In this document: positions 1 to 8,834 of the stretch, in pieces
Layout of the letters: each line of letters begins with the position of its first letter
Position numbering within the stretch: the first letter of the stretch is position 1
NCBI GenBank assembly: GCA_052258065.1
Contig: JBQQPY010000003.1
Location: forward strand, 1-16,874
DNA: 16,874 bases
Source: JBQQPY01 sp052258065
GTDB lineage: Bacteria; Pseudomonadota; Gammaproteobacteria; Enterobacterales; Enterobacteriaceae
Reading direction: 5' to 3'
Program-made: the position numbers and the translations under genes
Notes under the pieces: model-generated
What the model was told of the DNA's origin: nothing
Database searches by the model: none
The model's input: only the letters and a program-made list of their open reading frames with translations

Positions 1-139
1 GTAGGCATAAATAATCTGCTTATTTACTGAAAGTCGTTATAAGAATTTTTATTTTTTGATATCATATTTTGATAATAGCCTCAAAAAAGGCGGCATCTAT
101 CCAGAATCATTAACTGTCTGCGCGGAAAATTAATAGGGA

Positions 140-467
140 TTATGTTTTTAAGAGTCTATGCTTGCATAGACTCTGTTTCATTTTTCTGTATTTGCAGACC
201 TCTACTGACACTTGACTTTTTGATACGGCTAAAATGATCACTTTAAAAAAAATCAAGCTCCAATTTCAGTGCTAATAATTTATATGACTCCTTGCCATGA
301 TTATCTATTTTATTAATTTCGATGCCAGTATTGACGCAACATGACAAGTAGATTAATCAGTGTTTTCTGTGACAAGATGCGGGGCAGGAATTCGCTTCCC
401 AGTCGTCTATAAGACGCTGAATAACATAATGTTTGCACTTGCATTTCACCTTAAAAAATTCTAGCAT
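140..467 (-). pseudogene. Mirror copy of the cysteine-rich frame, frameshifted
   Basis: This is the inverted copy of 5595-5921. It keeps the first 36 codons (ATG at 465-467, TGA complement at 357-359). It has eight A residues where the right arm has seven (near 244-251), so the copy is one base longer and the second half is out of frame. That explains why the right-arm ORF 5715-5921 has no twin here. The single homopolymer difference could be a sequencing error or real decay. Confidence 0.35.
151..174. terminator. Perfect hairpin, possible bidirectional terminator (left arm)
   Basis: AGAGTCTATGC, a two-base TT loop, then GCATAGACTCT gives an 11-bp perfect stem. On the plus strand it is followed by GTTTCATTTTT, a U-rich tail that would suit a Rho-independent terminator. 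On the minus strand the tail is weak. It sits at the distal end of the cysteine-rich frame. Confidence 0.4.
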
Positions 468-981
468 AATCCTACCTTTTAGGGTGTTAGGGTGCGGTCA
501 AGCGGGCACAAACCAATTTCCTGTGTTTTTACCGTTGTAAGTGCGAGAGATCTTGATACGTTGCCTTCTTTCGGAGGGATGTGCTGATTGTTGATATATT
601 CTTTCTAGCGATGCTACCACATGACACAACGCAATGGTTGATTTAAAGCATAGTTTTAAATAGAAAACTCACGAATAATTATGTAGGCTGATTTTTCTTT
701 TAGGTTACTGACAAGATTAGATATTGCTACCTTCTAGTAAACTAAAATCATCATGTAGACATAATGGTCTTCACATCCGAACTTGAGAAATACCTAATCT
801 ATCTATTAGCAGAGCTCTATCATAATCTCTTTAGTGCGTATCAGCATTCTTTTAATCAACACATTTTGGTGATAATTTGCAAAAAAGTACAAGGCGTGTT
901 TTTTAAAAAAATTGCGGCCAGCTCTCCAGTATTACATTTTGAACTCATATTAGATTAATATTATTTTTGAATCTTATTATG

Positions 982-2694
982 CTATGACCGAATAACCAAT
1001 ATGATATTGGCAATAAGAGAAATGCAGAGAGAAAGCAATGTAATCTCTAGCGCATAAAAGAGCATGTCACCCTTCGTCGCGTCAAAAGCAAGGTCATAGT
1101 TTCTGGCCGCAGAGGAAAAAGTAGAAGTAGGCCGGATCAAAAAGAAGAGGAAACGATTCAGGTAGCGCTAAAAGACTGATAAACTGCTCAAGCTAGGCTA
1201 GACCAGACTTGCAGCATAATTTAAAGAAAAAGAGCTGACGCCCTGGCTCTCAATGTCGCAGCCAGATCCTTCGTAATAAGCGCGGTTAACTGGTGTTCGG
1301 CCTATCAGAAACTCCTAAAAGGTAAATGCGGGCGATAAAAGCACAAGACAAAAACGGATTGCGTCAGCATCTATCTTACCCGCAAAGTTTTCAGGCTGAC
1401 TCATTACGCTGACGGCAATATCAGCCTGTTAATCAGTACTAAGCCAAATAACATTTGGGTACTTTAATTTCATGTTCCCCGCTTCAACGCGCCAAATGCG
1501 CTCTATATTCTTAAAGAGTGTGAACAATATTATGCGTCGTTTTTTATGACAACGGTGCCCCACAAACCAAGACAAAGGATGAACATCTGGCATTTTGAAG
1601 GGCGCAATTCATAACTAGCTCCATGTGAATACCCTGGATATTGATCGGATCTTTGCTGTTCCCGTTCAAACGGGTTTGTAGAGTTTAACTACAGCGCCAG
1701 AGGGTGTATATGACACCGCGTAGATCGCTATATTAAGCGTCCGCAACGTCGTCTTATCCGCCAAAAGGTAGTAATCACCGTAACCGCACCAAAATGCACA
1801 TCTCCCGCCAATATAGAAAAGTGCCGATATCCACAATGACTTTATACATAAGATCAGCCGAAGCATAGTTAATGTGGATACTCTCACCACGATAACTGTA
1901 AAACGCAATCCGCGTTTATTTATAAAAATTTCGGATACGCTGACAGAGCAGAGAAAAATGTGTCGCGGGTAATCAAAAAGCGGGCAATAGAGTTAATTCT
2001 AAACATTGGAACGGTGTTTGCGCAATAGCATATTAACCTTGCGTACTGGACGGATGACAAGCGATAGCAATGCAAGCAAGGTACACCCCTTTCCTGTAGT
2101 CACTTGCTTATCAAAAAGAAGAACTATGAGATAAATGCAGTTTAGAAGCCCTGCGCCTTTAGAGACGCGTAGTTTACAAGAGTTATTGACAGCAACAGAA
2201 TTTTTTTGCAGCATTGCTGGCATGATTATTAGGGGTGTGCGTAGCATCGGAGATATCATTGTTTATCCGCATGATGACTCGCCGCACTGTAATCTTGCCA
2301 TTATAAAAATAGACCACTACGCCCTCGCGCCCGCTTTTCCATCGTCTGACCACGCACGCATCTGTACTGCGCTGCAGCGATCACGGAGTAAACTCTCTAT
2401 TGAATAATTTTTAGCATCAATTTTCGCTTGCATCTTCACCACGATCTTCACATGAATCTGCCTTCTAACATACTGCGTCGAAGTTATCTTCTAGCGTGCG
2501 GGTGGAATTCTACTCACAGACTTCGGGTGCAGGTAGCAGTAGATGCCGTCCGCGATTTTCCCCTCATCAGTTTACCGACTGAAGGCGCCGCTCGGAGCGT
2601 CCACAATCTTTATTGTTGGCAAGGTACGCCGTAAGCGTCTACAATTTTCAAGGACAAAACTGCTGCGAGCGGTGAAGTAAATATCTCGTGTCAT
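982..2694 (-). pseudogene. Mirror copy of the decayed coding tract in left arm
   Basis: This is the inverted copy of 3363-5078, read on the minus strand and again pointing outward from the repeat centre. Relative to the right-arm copy it carries extra length changes in homopolymers near 1196, 1676 and 2081 and substitutions near 1171, 2074 and 2655. Each length change alters the frame locally, so the two copies are differently broken although almost identical in sequence. Function is unknown. Confidence 0.4.
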
Positions 2695-2868
2695 TAAACA
2701 TTATCTCAGTAAACGGATCATGCCGCATATAACTATCCACTTACGTATACGCCGCTATGCCGATAAATGCTAGCATTGCATGATCGTCGGCATATATTTT
2801 ATTATTCAGCCCCCACCGGCAAAATATGCGCGGCACACGACTTCTGTACAGGTGCTTGCATTGTAACC

Positions 2869-3189
2869 GCCTAAAAAACAAACAAAAAATAACCTCAGCA
2901 GCTTGTTGACAGTTCTCTGCCCCACAGAGCGCATGATCGATATAAAAGAATTGTGGATGCTATCACTAATCATGTTCTGGTGTTGGTTTCCGTAATTTTT
3001 GAAACGTACGTAGTAGTTTTGTTTCTTTTGCATTCTTTTATCTTTAACTCTTTAAATTTTGTGTTACTAAAGTTAAGTTTGACAGTCTTTTCTCTGCCTA
3101 AGCCTTTAAAATCCACTCTTACCTGATAAAGAGTGGGTATAGAGTGGTCTTTCAGGAAAAGATTCAGTAATAATAGCAATGGTAGGTCC
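2869..3189. other. Unique centre (spacer) of the inverted repeat
   Basis: These roughly 320 bases separate the two arms and have no inverted partner. They are AT-rich. Two overlapping minus-strand frames lie here. One (2970-3179, TTG start) is a lysine-rich 69-residue frame lying entirely in the centre. The other (2806-3033) begins in the centre and runs into the left arm. I recognise no domain in either. A real, non-palindromic centre of this size is more typical of a genuine inverted duplication than of a simple read fold-back, which usually has little or no spacer. Confidence 0.8.
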
Positions 3190-3362
3190 GGTTACAATGC
3201 AAGCACCTGTACAGAAGTCGTGTGCCGCGCATATTTTGCCGGTGGGGCTGAATAATAAAATATATGCCGACGATCATGCAATGCTAGCATTTATCGGCAT
3301 AGCGGCGTATACGTAAGTGGATAGTTATATGCGGCATGATCCGTTTACTGAGATAATGTTTA

Positions 3363-5078
3363 ATGACACGAGATATTTACTTCACCGCTCGCAGCAGTTT
3401 TATCCTTGAAAATTGTAGACGCTTACGGCGTACCTTGCCAACAATAAAGATTGTGGACGCTCCGAGCGGCGCCTTCAGTCGGTAAACTGATGAGGGGAAA
3501 ATCGCGGACGGCATCTACTGCTACCTGCACCCGAAGTCTGTGAGTAGAATTCCACCCGCACGCTAGAAGATAACTTCGACGCAGTATGTTAGAAGGCAGA
3601 TTCATGTGAAGATCGTGGTGAAGATGCAAGCGAAAATTGATGCTAAAAATTATTCAATAGAGAGTTTACTCCGTGATCGCTGCAGCGCAGTACAGATGCG
3701 TGCGTGGTCAGACGATGGAAAAGCGGGCGCGAGGGCGTAGTGGTCTATTTTTATAATGGCAAGATTACAGTGCGGCGAGTCATCATGCGGATAAACAATG
3801 ATATCTCCGATGCTACGCACACCCCTAATAATCATGCCAGCAATGCTGCAAAAAAATTCTGTTGCTGTCAATAACTCTTGTAAACTACGCGTCTCTAAAG
3901 GCGCAGGGCTTCTAAACTGCATTTATCTCATAGTTCTTCTTTTTGATAAGCAAGTGACTACAGGAAAGGGGTGTACCCTTGCTTGTATTGCTATCGCTTG
4001 TCATCCGTCCAGTACGCAAGGTTAATATGCTATTGCGCAAACACCGTTCCAATGTTTAGAATTAACTCTATTGCCCGCTTTTTGATTACCCGCGACACAT
4101 TTTTCTCTGCTCTGTCAGCGTATCCGAAATTTTTATAAATAAACGCGGATTGCGTTTTACAGTTATCGTGGTGAGAGTATCCACATTAACTATGCTTCGG
4201 CTGATCTTATGTATAAAGTCATTGTGGATATCGGCACTTTTCTATATTGGCGGGAGATGTGCATTTTGGTGCGGTTACGGTGATTACTACCTTTTGGCGG
4301 ATAAGACGACGTTGCGGACGCTTAATATAGCGATCTACGCGGTGTCATATACACCCTCTGGCGCTGTAGTTAAACTCTACAAAACCCGTTTGAACGGGAA
4401 CAGCAAAGATCCGATCAATATCCAGGGTATTCACATGGAGCTAGTTATGAATTGCGCCCTTCAAAATGCCAGATGTTCATCCTTTGTCTTGGTTTGTGGG
4501 GCACCGTTGTCATAAAAAACGACGCATAATATTGTTCACACTCTTTAAGAATATAGAGCGCATTTGGCGCGTTGAAGCGGGGAACATGAAATTAAAGTAC
4601 CCAAATGTTATTTGGCTTAGTACTGATTAACAGGCTGATATTGCCGTCAGCGTAATGAGTCAGCCTGAAAACTTTGCGGGTAAGATAGATGCTGACGCAA
4701 TCCGTTTTTGTCTTGTGCTTTTATCGCCCGCATTTACCTTTTAGGAGTTTCTGATAGGCCGAACACCAGTTAACCGCGCTTATTACGAAGGATCTGGCTG
4801 CGACATTGAGAGCCAGGGCGTCAGCTCTTTTTTCTTAAATTATGCTGCAAGTCTGGTCTAGCCCTAGCTTGAGCAGTTTATCAGTCTGCTAGCGCTACCT
4901 GAATCGTTTCCTCTTCTTTTTGATCCGGCCTACTTCTACTTTTTCCTCTGCGGCCAGAAACTATGACCTTGCTTTTGACGCGACGAAGGGTGACATGCTC
5001 TTTTATGCGCTAGAGATTACATTGCTTTCTCTCTGCATTTCTCTTATTGCCAATATCATATTGGTTATTCGGTCATAG
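3363..5078 (+). pseudogene. Decayed unidentified coding tract in right arm
   Basis: On the plus strand, protein-like frame segments follow each other with few stops but repeated frameshifts. One runs from an ATG at 3363 to about 3735 (begins MTRDIYFTARSS, with only two internal stops). Another covers about 3700-3890 (contains VVVYFYNGKITVRR). A third covers about 4150-4440, and a fourth about 4440-4960 (contains IERIWRVEAGNMKLKYPNVI, four internal stops). The last ends at a TAG at 5076 with a hydrophobic stretch (LFYALEITLLSLCISLIANI) that could be a membrane segment. All point outward from the repeat centre, so they may be one large dead gene or a small operon. I could not assign a family. 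The ORFs on the opposite strand here (for example 3650-3922) are probably shadows. Confidence 0.45.
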
Positions 5079-5594
5079 CATAATAAGATTCAAAAATAAT
5101 ATTAATCTAATATGAGTTCAAAATGTAATACTGGAGAGCTGGCCGCAATTTTTTTAAAAAACACGCCTTGTACTTTTTTGCAAATTATCACCAAAATGTG
5201 TTGATTAAAAGAATGCTGATACGCACTAAAGAGATTATGATAGAGCTCTGCTAATAGATAGATTAGGTATTTCTCAAGTTCGGATGTGAAGACCATTATG
5301 TCTACATGATGATTTTAGTTTACTAGAAGGTAGCAATATCTAATCTTGTCAGTAACCTAAAAGAAAAATCAGCCTACATAATTATTCGTGAGTTTTTTCT
5401 ATTTAAAACTATGCTTTAAATCAACCATTGCGTTGTGTCATGTGGTAGCATCGCTAGAAAGAATATATCAATAATCAGCACATCCCTCCGAAAGAAGGCA
5501 ACGTATCAAGATCTCTCGCACTTACAACGGTAAAAACACAGGAAATTGGTTTGTGCCCGCTTGACCGCACCCTAACACCCTAAAAGGTAGGATT

Positions 5595-5921
5595 ATGCTA
5601 GAATTTTTTAAGGTGAAATGCAAGTGCAAACATTATGTTATTCAGCGTCTTATAGACGACTGGGAAGCGAATTCCTGCCCCGCATCTTGTCACAGAAAAC
5701 ACTGATTAATCTACTTGTCATGTTGCGTCAATACTGGCATCGAAATTAATAAAATAGATAATCATGGCAAGGAGTCATATAAATTATTAGCACTGAAATT
5801 GGAGCTTGATTTTTTTAAAGTGATCATTTTAGCCGTATCAAAAAGTCAAGTGTCAGTAGAGGTCTGCAAATACAGAAAAATGAAACAGAGTCTATGCAAG
5901 CATAGACTCTTAAAAACATAA
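5595..5921 (+). pseudogene. Small cysteine-rich frame with one in-frame TGA
   Basis: An ATG at 5595, preceded by an AAGGTAGG Shine-Dalgarno-like stretch, opens a frame of 36 residues that includes KVKCKCKHY and SCPASCHRKH. It is stopped by TGA at 5703-5705. The same frame then continues to 5921 for another 71 codons, with the motif LSCCVNTG just after the stop. The cysteine/histidine spacing (CxC-x-H followed by CxxxC-H) would suit a small metal-binding fold, but I recognise no family. The frame runs through the hairpin at 5887-5910. It may be a gene killed by one nonsense mutation, or two chance ORFs. Selenocysteine readthrough is not supported by anything visible. Confidence 0.35.
5887..5910. 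terminator. Mirror copy of the perfect hairpin (right arm)
   Basis: This is an identical 11-bp stem with a two-base loop, mirroring 151-174. The U-rich tail is on the minus-strand side (5876-5886). It could terminate transcripts arriving from the minus-strand frame at 6106-6327. Confidence 0.4.
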
Positions 5922-6105
5922 TCCCTATTAATTTTCCGCGCAGACAGTTAATGATTCTGGATAGATGCCGCCTTTTTTGAGGCTATTATCAAAATATGAT
6001 ATCAAAAAATAAAAATTCTTATAACGACTTTCAGTAAATAAGCAGATTATTTATGCCTACTCTTTCTGACAGTATTTCTTTTTTCTTTTTTAGTGCCTGT
6101 ATCAG

Positions 6106-6327
6106 TTATGAAATTGAATACGCACTCATATTGATATCTAAAGCACTTAATACGCCGTTTATCTTAGTCAAATGATACCTTTTCGATACAGAAATCTTAA
6201 TTATTTTTTTCTTTAATGATTTTAATAATTCGGAGGTGCTTATCTTATCCTGTTTAGTATCTAAATAGATTATAAAAAGTGTTTCTTTCCTCTTTAATTT
6301 TTTCTCTGGTGTAAAACTTACAAACCG
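6106..6327 (-). pseudogene. Unidentified lysine-rich frame next to the repeat
   Basis: An uninterrupted minus-strand frame of 73 codons without a usable ATG, containing TSELLKSLKKKIIKISVSKRYH. Its composition is typical of an AT-rich but real protein. An ATG-containing frame just upstream (starting MQKKITHDGL, near 6350) could be its original start, separated by a frameshift. Past the TAA at 6106 the same frame continues for about 25 codons to the edge of the right arm (to about 6030). I recognise no domain. It is the only long protein-like stretch in the otherwise empty 6061-6540. Confidence 0.35.
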
Positions 6328-6542
6328 TCATGCGTAATTTTCTTTTGCATTAAATAATAATGGAAATTATCATAAAACAATATCTTATTTAACAATATAT
6401 AGACCACCATCAATCCGAATAAAAACTGCACCTATGCCGTCATAATCGTAGTAAAATGATAATAAAATTAGAAACATGAACACGCCTGAACGCAGTCGCC
6501 ACTATCGGCTATTCTGCTAATATTTTATCTAGCCAAGAGTTT

Positions 6543-6640
6543 TATCCAGACACCCCGTTAAGTTTCACTATAGGTTAGGTTATGATAGAAAATCATTCTA
6601 GAAAGTAAGAATGTTACTCTTAAGGTGTTTTGTCTGGATA
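6543..6640. repeat. Short inverted repeat pair TATCCAGACA / TGTCTGGATA
   Basis: TATCCAGACACCCCGTTAAG at 6543-6562 is mirrored by CTTAAGGTGTTTTGTCTGGATA at 6619-6640, with a few mismatches and gaps and about 56 bases between. The motif GTATCCAGATAC recurs within a small 7-bp stem at about 6795-6812. These could be ends of a lost insertion sequence, a MITE-like relic or regulatory hairpins. No open frame lies inside. Confidence 0.4.
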
Positions 6641-6669
6641 CAGAATCCTCAGACATACTTAAAAGGCCT

Positions 6670-6711
6670 GAAGCAGCGAATATTACCGTCTCTAATTTTA
6701 TGCGCTGCTTC
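6670..6711. repeat. Hairpin with GAAGCAGCG / CGCTGCTTC stem
   Basis: A 9-bp perfect stem (6670-6678 and 6703-6711) encloses 24 bases. The stem is much more GC-rich than its surroundings, which suggests a structure preserved from an old element or transcript. No clear U-run follows, so I do not call it a terminator. Confidence 0.35.
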
Positions 6712-6920
6712 GCATTATACTAGAAAATAAAGATGCCTATTGATGTTAAAATAATGAAAGAGATTCTCCGACTCGGTAGTCTAAAATAGTACCTTTGTAT
6801 CCAGATACAAAAGCATACAACAGAAGAGTCGAGAAAGCAGTGTCCTGAGGTTTTTGTCAAGATAAAAAGTTGTCTTTTTACTCTGTCTAAAGTAGATAAT
6901 GATTAATATGCAAGGAGAAT

Positions 6921-7110
6921 ATGAATGTCATAACCCTGCCTAAAAAAGCATAAGGGCAGTATCAGCTTTATGAAGCTTGTTCGTTACGTCAGCATGCGGG
7001 AAGAGAAAAGGTTGGATGACATAATAATCCAGGGTGTTCTCAATAAAACCTCATCTTACCGGCTGATAAGCTACGTCGAAAGTCCGAGTGTCGGTAAAGA
7101 TTTTGTGTAA
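6921..7110 (+). pseudogene. Unidentified short plus-strand remnant
   Basis: An AAGGAG at about 6912 precedes an ATG near 6921, giving a short frame (MNVITLPKKA then TAA). A neighbouring frame from an ATG at 6970 runs 46 codons to TAA at 7110 (contains MREEKRLDDIIIQGVLNK). Together they look like the 5' part of a frameshifted gene. No family is recognised. The opposite strand is also moderately open here, so the coding strand is uncertain. Confidence 0.25.
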
Positions 7111-7197
7111 AGAAAGCTTTTGACAACGGCAGGCAGCTCGTTATCTGTGGTGGGATAGAGTGTAAAAACTATTTTTCGCTATCAACCGCCGTCGCTA

Positions 7198-7625
7198 TTA
7201 TAGATTTTTGACAGCGCTCGCTATTGCCTTAGCAAACTCAGGATAATGCATTGCTAGTTTGTTACTGCCAGGCACCGTGACACCGATAATCTGTATTGAA
7301 ATGTCTTGGTTAACCGAGTAAATTCGATGATTCACCCGGCGGTCGTTATCTTGAAGAATACCGATACCTTATAAGAAGTGATGCCCTATTCTTAAATGAC
7401 GTTATAGCTTCAGACCGGATAATGAAATCTGGATCTGGAGTAATAAGAATCCACTGCGTCGTGTGCCGATTTCATCCTGCAAGGTGCCGAGAAGTAGCAG
7501 ATATTTTCAGAAAAGAAAAGCCTGTATCGTTATCCTGTAAGATATACCCGTGACGCACTAACTCAAGAATTTGAGAGCGGTAAAATCGATTTAGAGTTAG
7601 CTGCACCTTTATGTGAATGAAAAAA
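7198..7625 (-). pseudogene. Probable IclR-family transcription regulator relic
   Basis: Reading the minus strand, about 7610-7540 gives RSQILELVRHGYILQDNDTG. This resembles the end of the IclR winged helix-turn-helix (usually LVxxGYLxxDxxTGxYxLG). In a second frame, about 7490-7198 gives GIGILQDNDRRVNHRI, then IIGVTVPG and HYPEFAKAIASAVKNL with a terminal TAA. This resembles the C-terminus of the ligand-binding domain (GYxxDxEE...RCIAVP...AxSVxGP...AARxIS). The distance between the two blocks is only about 120 codons against roughly 190 in intact IclR proteins, so an internal deletion is likely. The assignment rests on remembered family patterns, not a search. It is broken by at least one frameshift and several stops. 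Confidence 0.4.
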
Positions 7626-7789
7626 AGATAAAGCACTTTTATCGATTACAGTTTATGAAATATCCATTTATCTGCATTATCTGTAGCCTGACCTGAAAAA
7701 ATTCTCTTGGCTATTTCAGCCAATCTGATTATTCGCGATCTTCAGTCTTCACTTTAAGAATATGCGATTTAAATCGCAGAAATTATATA

Positions 7790-8690
7790 TAGCGTATACA
7801 TAAATAGCTACTTGATGAATTAGAAAATTGCCCTAAGCGTTATGAGGTTTACAAACTGACCGCTTCTCAATGTTAAAAACAGATGGTGTGAAGGATTATA
7901 GTCATATTGTTAAGCGTTTTTAGACAACGCTGTCATCTGCTGATGCTGTCACCCGCTTAGGCAACCGTGGCCATTTCCCTGTAAAATATACTGTTCTCCT
8001 ACTGAACGATATGTTCGCGGTCGTACGCAACTTCTTGAACCTTCCGTATCTCGATATGGTCTGGGTCGCTGTTTAGGCAGGCATAAATTGCAGTGTTTAC
8101 GTAACATAAAGAAGAAAGCAGAATACTAAATCGCAAGGCGTTTAAAAGCCATGAACCTGGTTGCCTGCATGTTGATATAAAATATCTTCCACAAATGCTA
8201 AATAAAACCTCACGACGTTATCTTTTTATAAATATAGATCAAGCGATTCAATGAGTTGCTATCTCTCTCTATGAAGCTAAGATCACGGCTAATGCATGAC
8301 GTTAGGCAAGTATGTACCATGGCTATTTATCGGGCACTTATAGATAATGGCAAAGAATTTACAGATCGTCTTGTTGGCCTAAAAAGCCTCGGCTATCGGA
8401 AAACATGAATTAGACCACTTATATGCAGAGCTTGATATAGAATACCGTCTTTGCTTACTTATGCGTCTATAAACAAATCATATGGTTAATCAATTTAATA
8501 GGCGTATAGAATATGTACCGCTAAGCTACTATTTTCATTCTGGTAAAGACCTTGAGACTACACTGCGCCGATATTTTTAGCTTTACAATTAAGAATAATC
8601 TTAATTAGTATTGGGTAACAGAAGTGCAATTCTATTGCAGTCTATAAAGTATTGGTAAAAAATCAAACCTAAATTATTTTAAAATCCTTC
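7790..8690 (+). pseudogene. IS481-family transposase, degenerate
   Basis: Family motifs appear in order across shifting plus-strand frames. An N-terminal segment lies at about 7880-8060 (DGVKDYSHIVKRF, then LLLNDMFAVVRNFLN). Next, about 8150-8290 gives EPGCLHVDIKYLPQM and SRRYLFINIDQA, the first catalytic-aspartate region of the rve core. About 8340-8380 gives IDNGKEFTDRL, the second aspartate (usually TDNGKEFTDRLF). About 8405-8590 gives HELDHLYAELDIEYRL, NQFNRRIE (usually VERFNGRIE, the glutamate now lost by a one-residue change) and HSGKDLETTLRRY. About 8600-8680 resembles the C-terminal tail (KIKPKLF). At least ten stops and several frameshifts make it inactive. Terminal inverted repeats were not identified with confidence. 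Confidence 0.9.
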
Positions 8691-8802
8691 CGACTTCCGG
8701 CATCGCCGAATTTAAGTGCGCAATAGTAGTTTAAATGCTATGCCTATGGGCATTAAAAGTCCACTTCAGGATATAACGCAGAAGCATATTACTGCAGCAG
8801 GA

Positions 8803-8828
8803 AAATAAACGCCCCTGTCAAAGGGGCG
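8803..8828 (-). terminator. Rho-independent terminator of hsp20
   Basis: On the minus strand CGCCCCT, a five-base loop and AGGGGCG form a 7-bp GC-rich perfect stem (8810-8828), followed directly by TTTATTTTCC. It lies just six bases beyond the stop codon of the Hsp20 gene and is the expected shape and polarity for its terminator. Confidence 0.9.
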
Positions 8829-8834
8829 CTGTGA

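Larger units (their letters stand above)
1..2868. repeat. Left arm of a ~6-kb inverted repeat
   Basis: Bases 1-2868 are the reverse complement of 3190-6060. Base 1 pairs with 6060 and base 2868 with 3190. Reading both arms line by line, I find only about a dozen differences. They include single substitutions (near 592, 1171, 2074 and 2655) and one-to-two-base length changes in homopolymers (near 245-251, 664, 1196, 1676, 2081 and 2811). Identity is therefore about 99.5%. The arm starts at the first base of the window, so its outer limit is not visible. The arm holds the mirror images of the decayed frames described for the right arm, read here on the minus strand. It also carries antisense ORFs (for example 764-958, 1666-1908 and 2135-2407) that I do not regard as established genes. 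Confidence 0.97.
3190..6060. repeat. Right arm of the ~6-kb inverted repeat
   Basis: This is the reverse complement of 1-2868. At the inner edge, the motif GGTTACAATGC at 3190 mirrors the end of the left arm, and the sequences diverge immediately inside it. At the outer edge the match continues to base 6060, which is paired with the first base of the window, so the true end may lie further out. A decayed minus-strand frame from unique DNA (6106-6327) reads toward this outer edge, which suggests the duplication boundary cut through older sequence. Near-identity in otherwise fast-decaying DNA implies a recent duplication, ongoing gene conversion, or an assembly fold-back. Confidence 0.97.

Noticed and set aside
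764..958. 64-codon ORF in the left arm and its twin at 5102-5296
   Set aside because: It lies opposite to the direction of the protein-like tract, has no clear ribosome-binding site and no recognisable domain. Its duplication is explained by the inverted repeat, not by selection.
2135..2407. 90-codon ORF (twin at 3650-3922)
   Set aside because: It is antisense to a better, multi-segment protein-like frame on the other strand. Presence in both arms is no independent support.
5703..5705. Selenocysteine or other recoding at the in-frame TGA
   Set aside because: No suitable downstream stem-loop adjacent to the codon and no known family; the surrounding DNA is full of nonsense mutations.
1..6060. 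Linear-replicon hairpin telomere
   Set aside because: The arms are separated by a 320-base unique centre instead of meeting at a tight hairpin, and no protelomerase gene is visible. It cannot be excluded for sequence outside the window.
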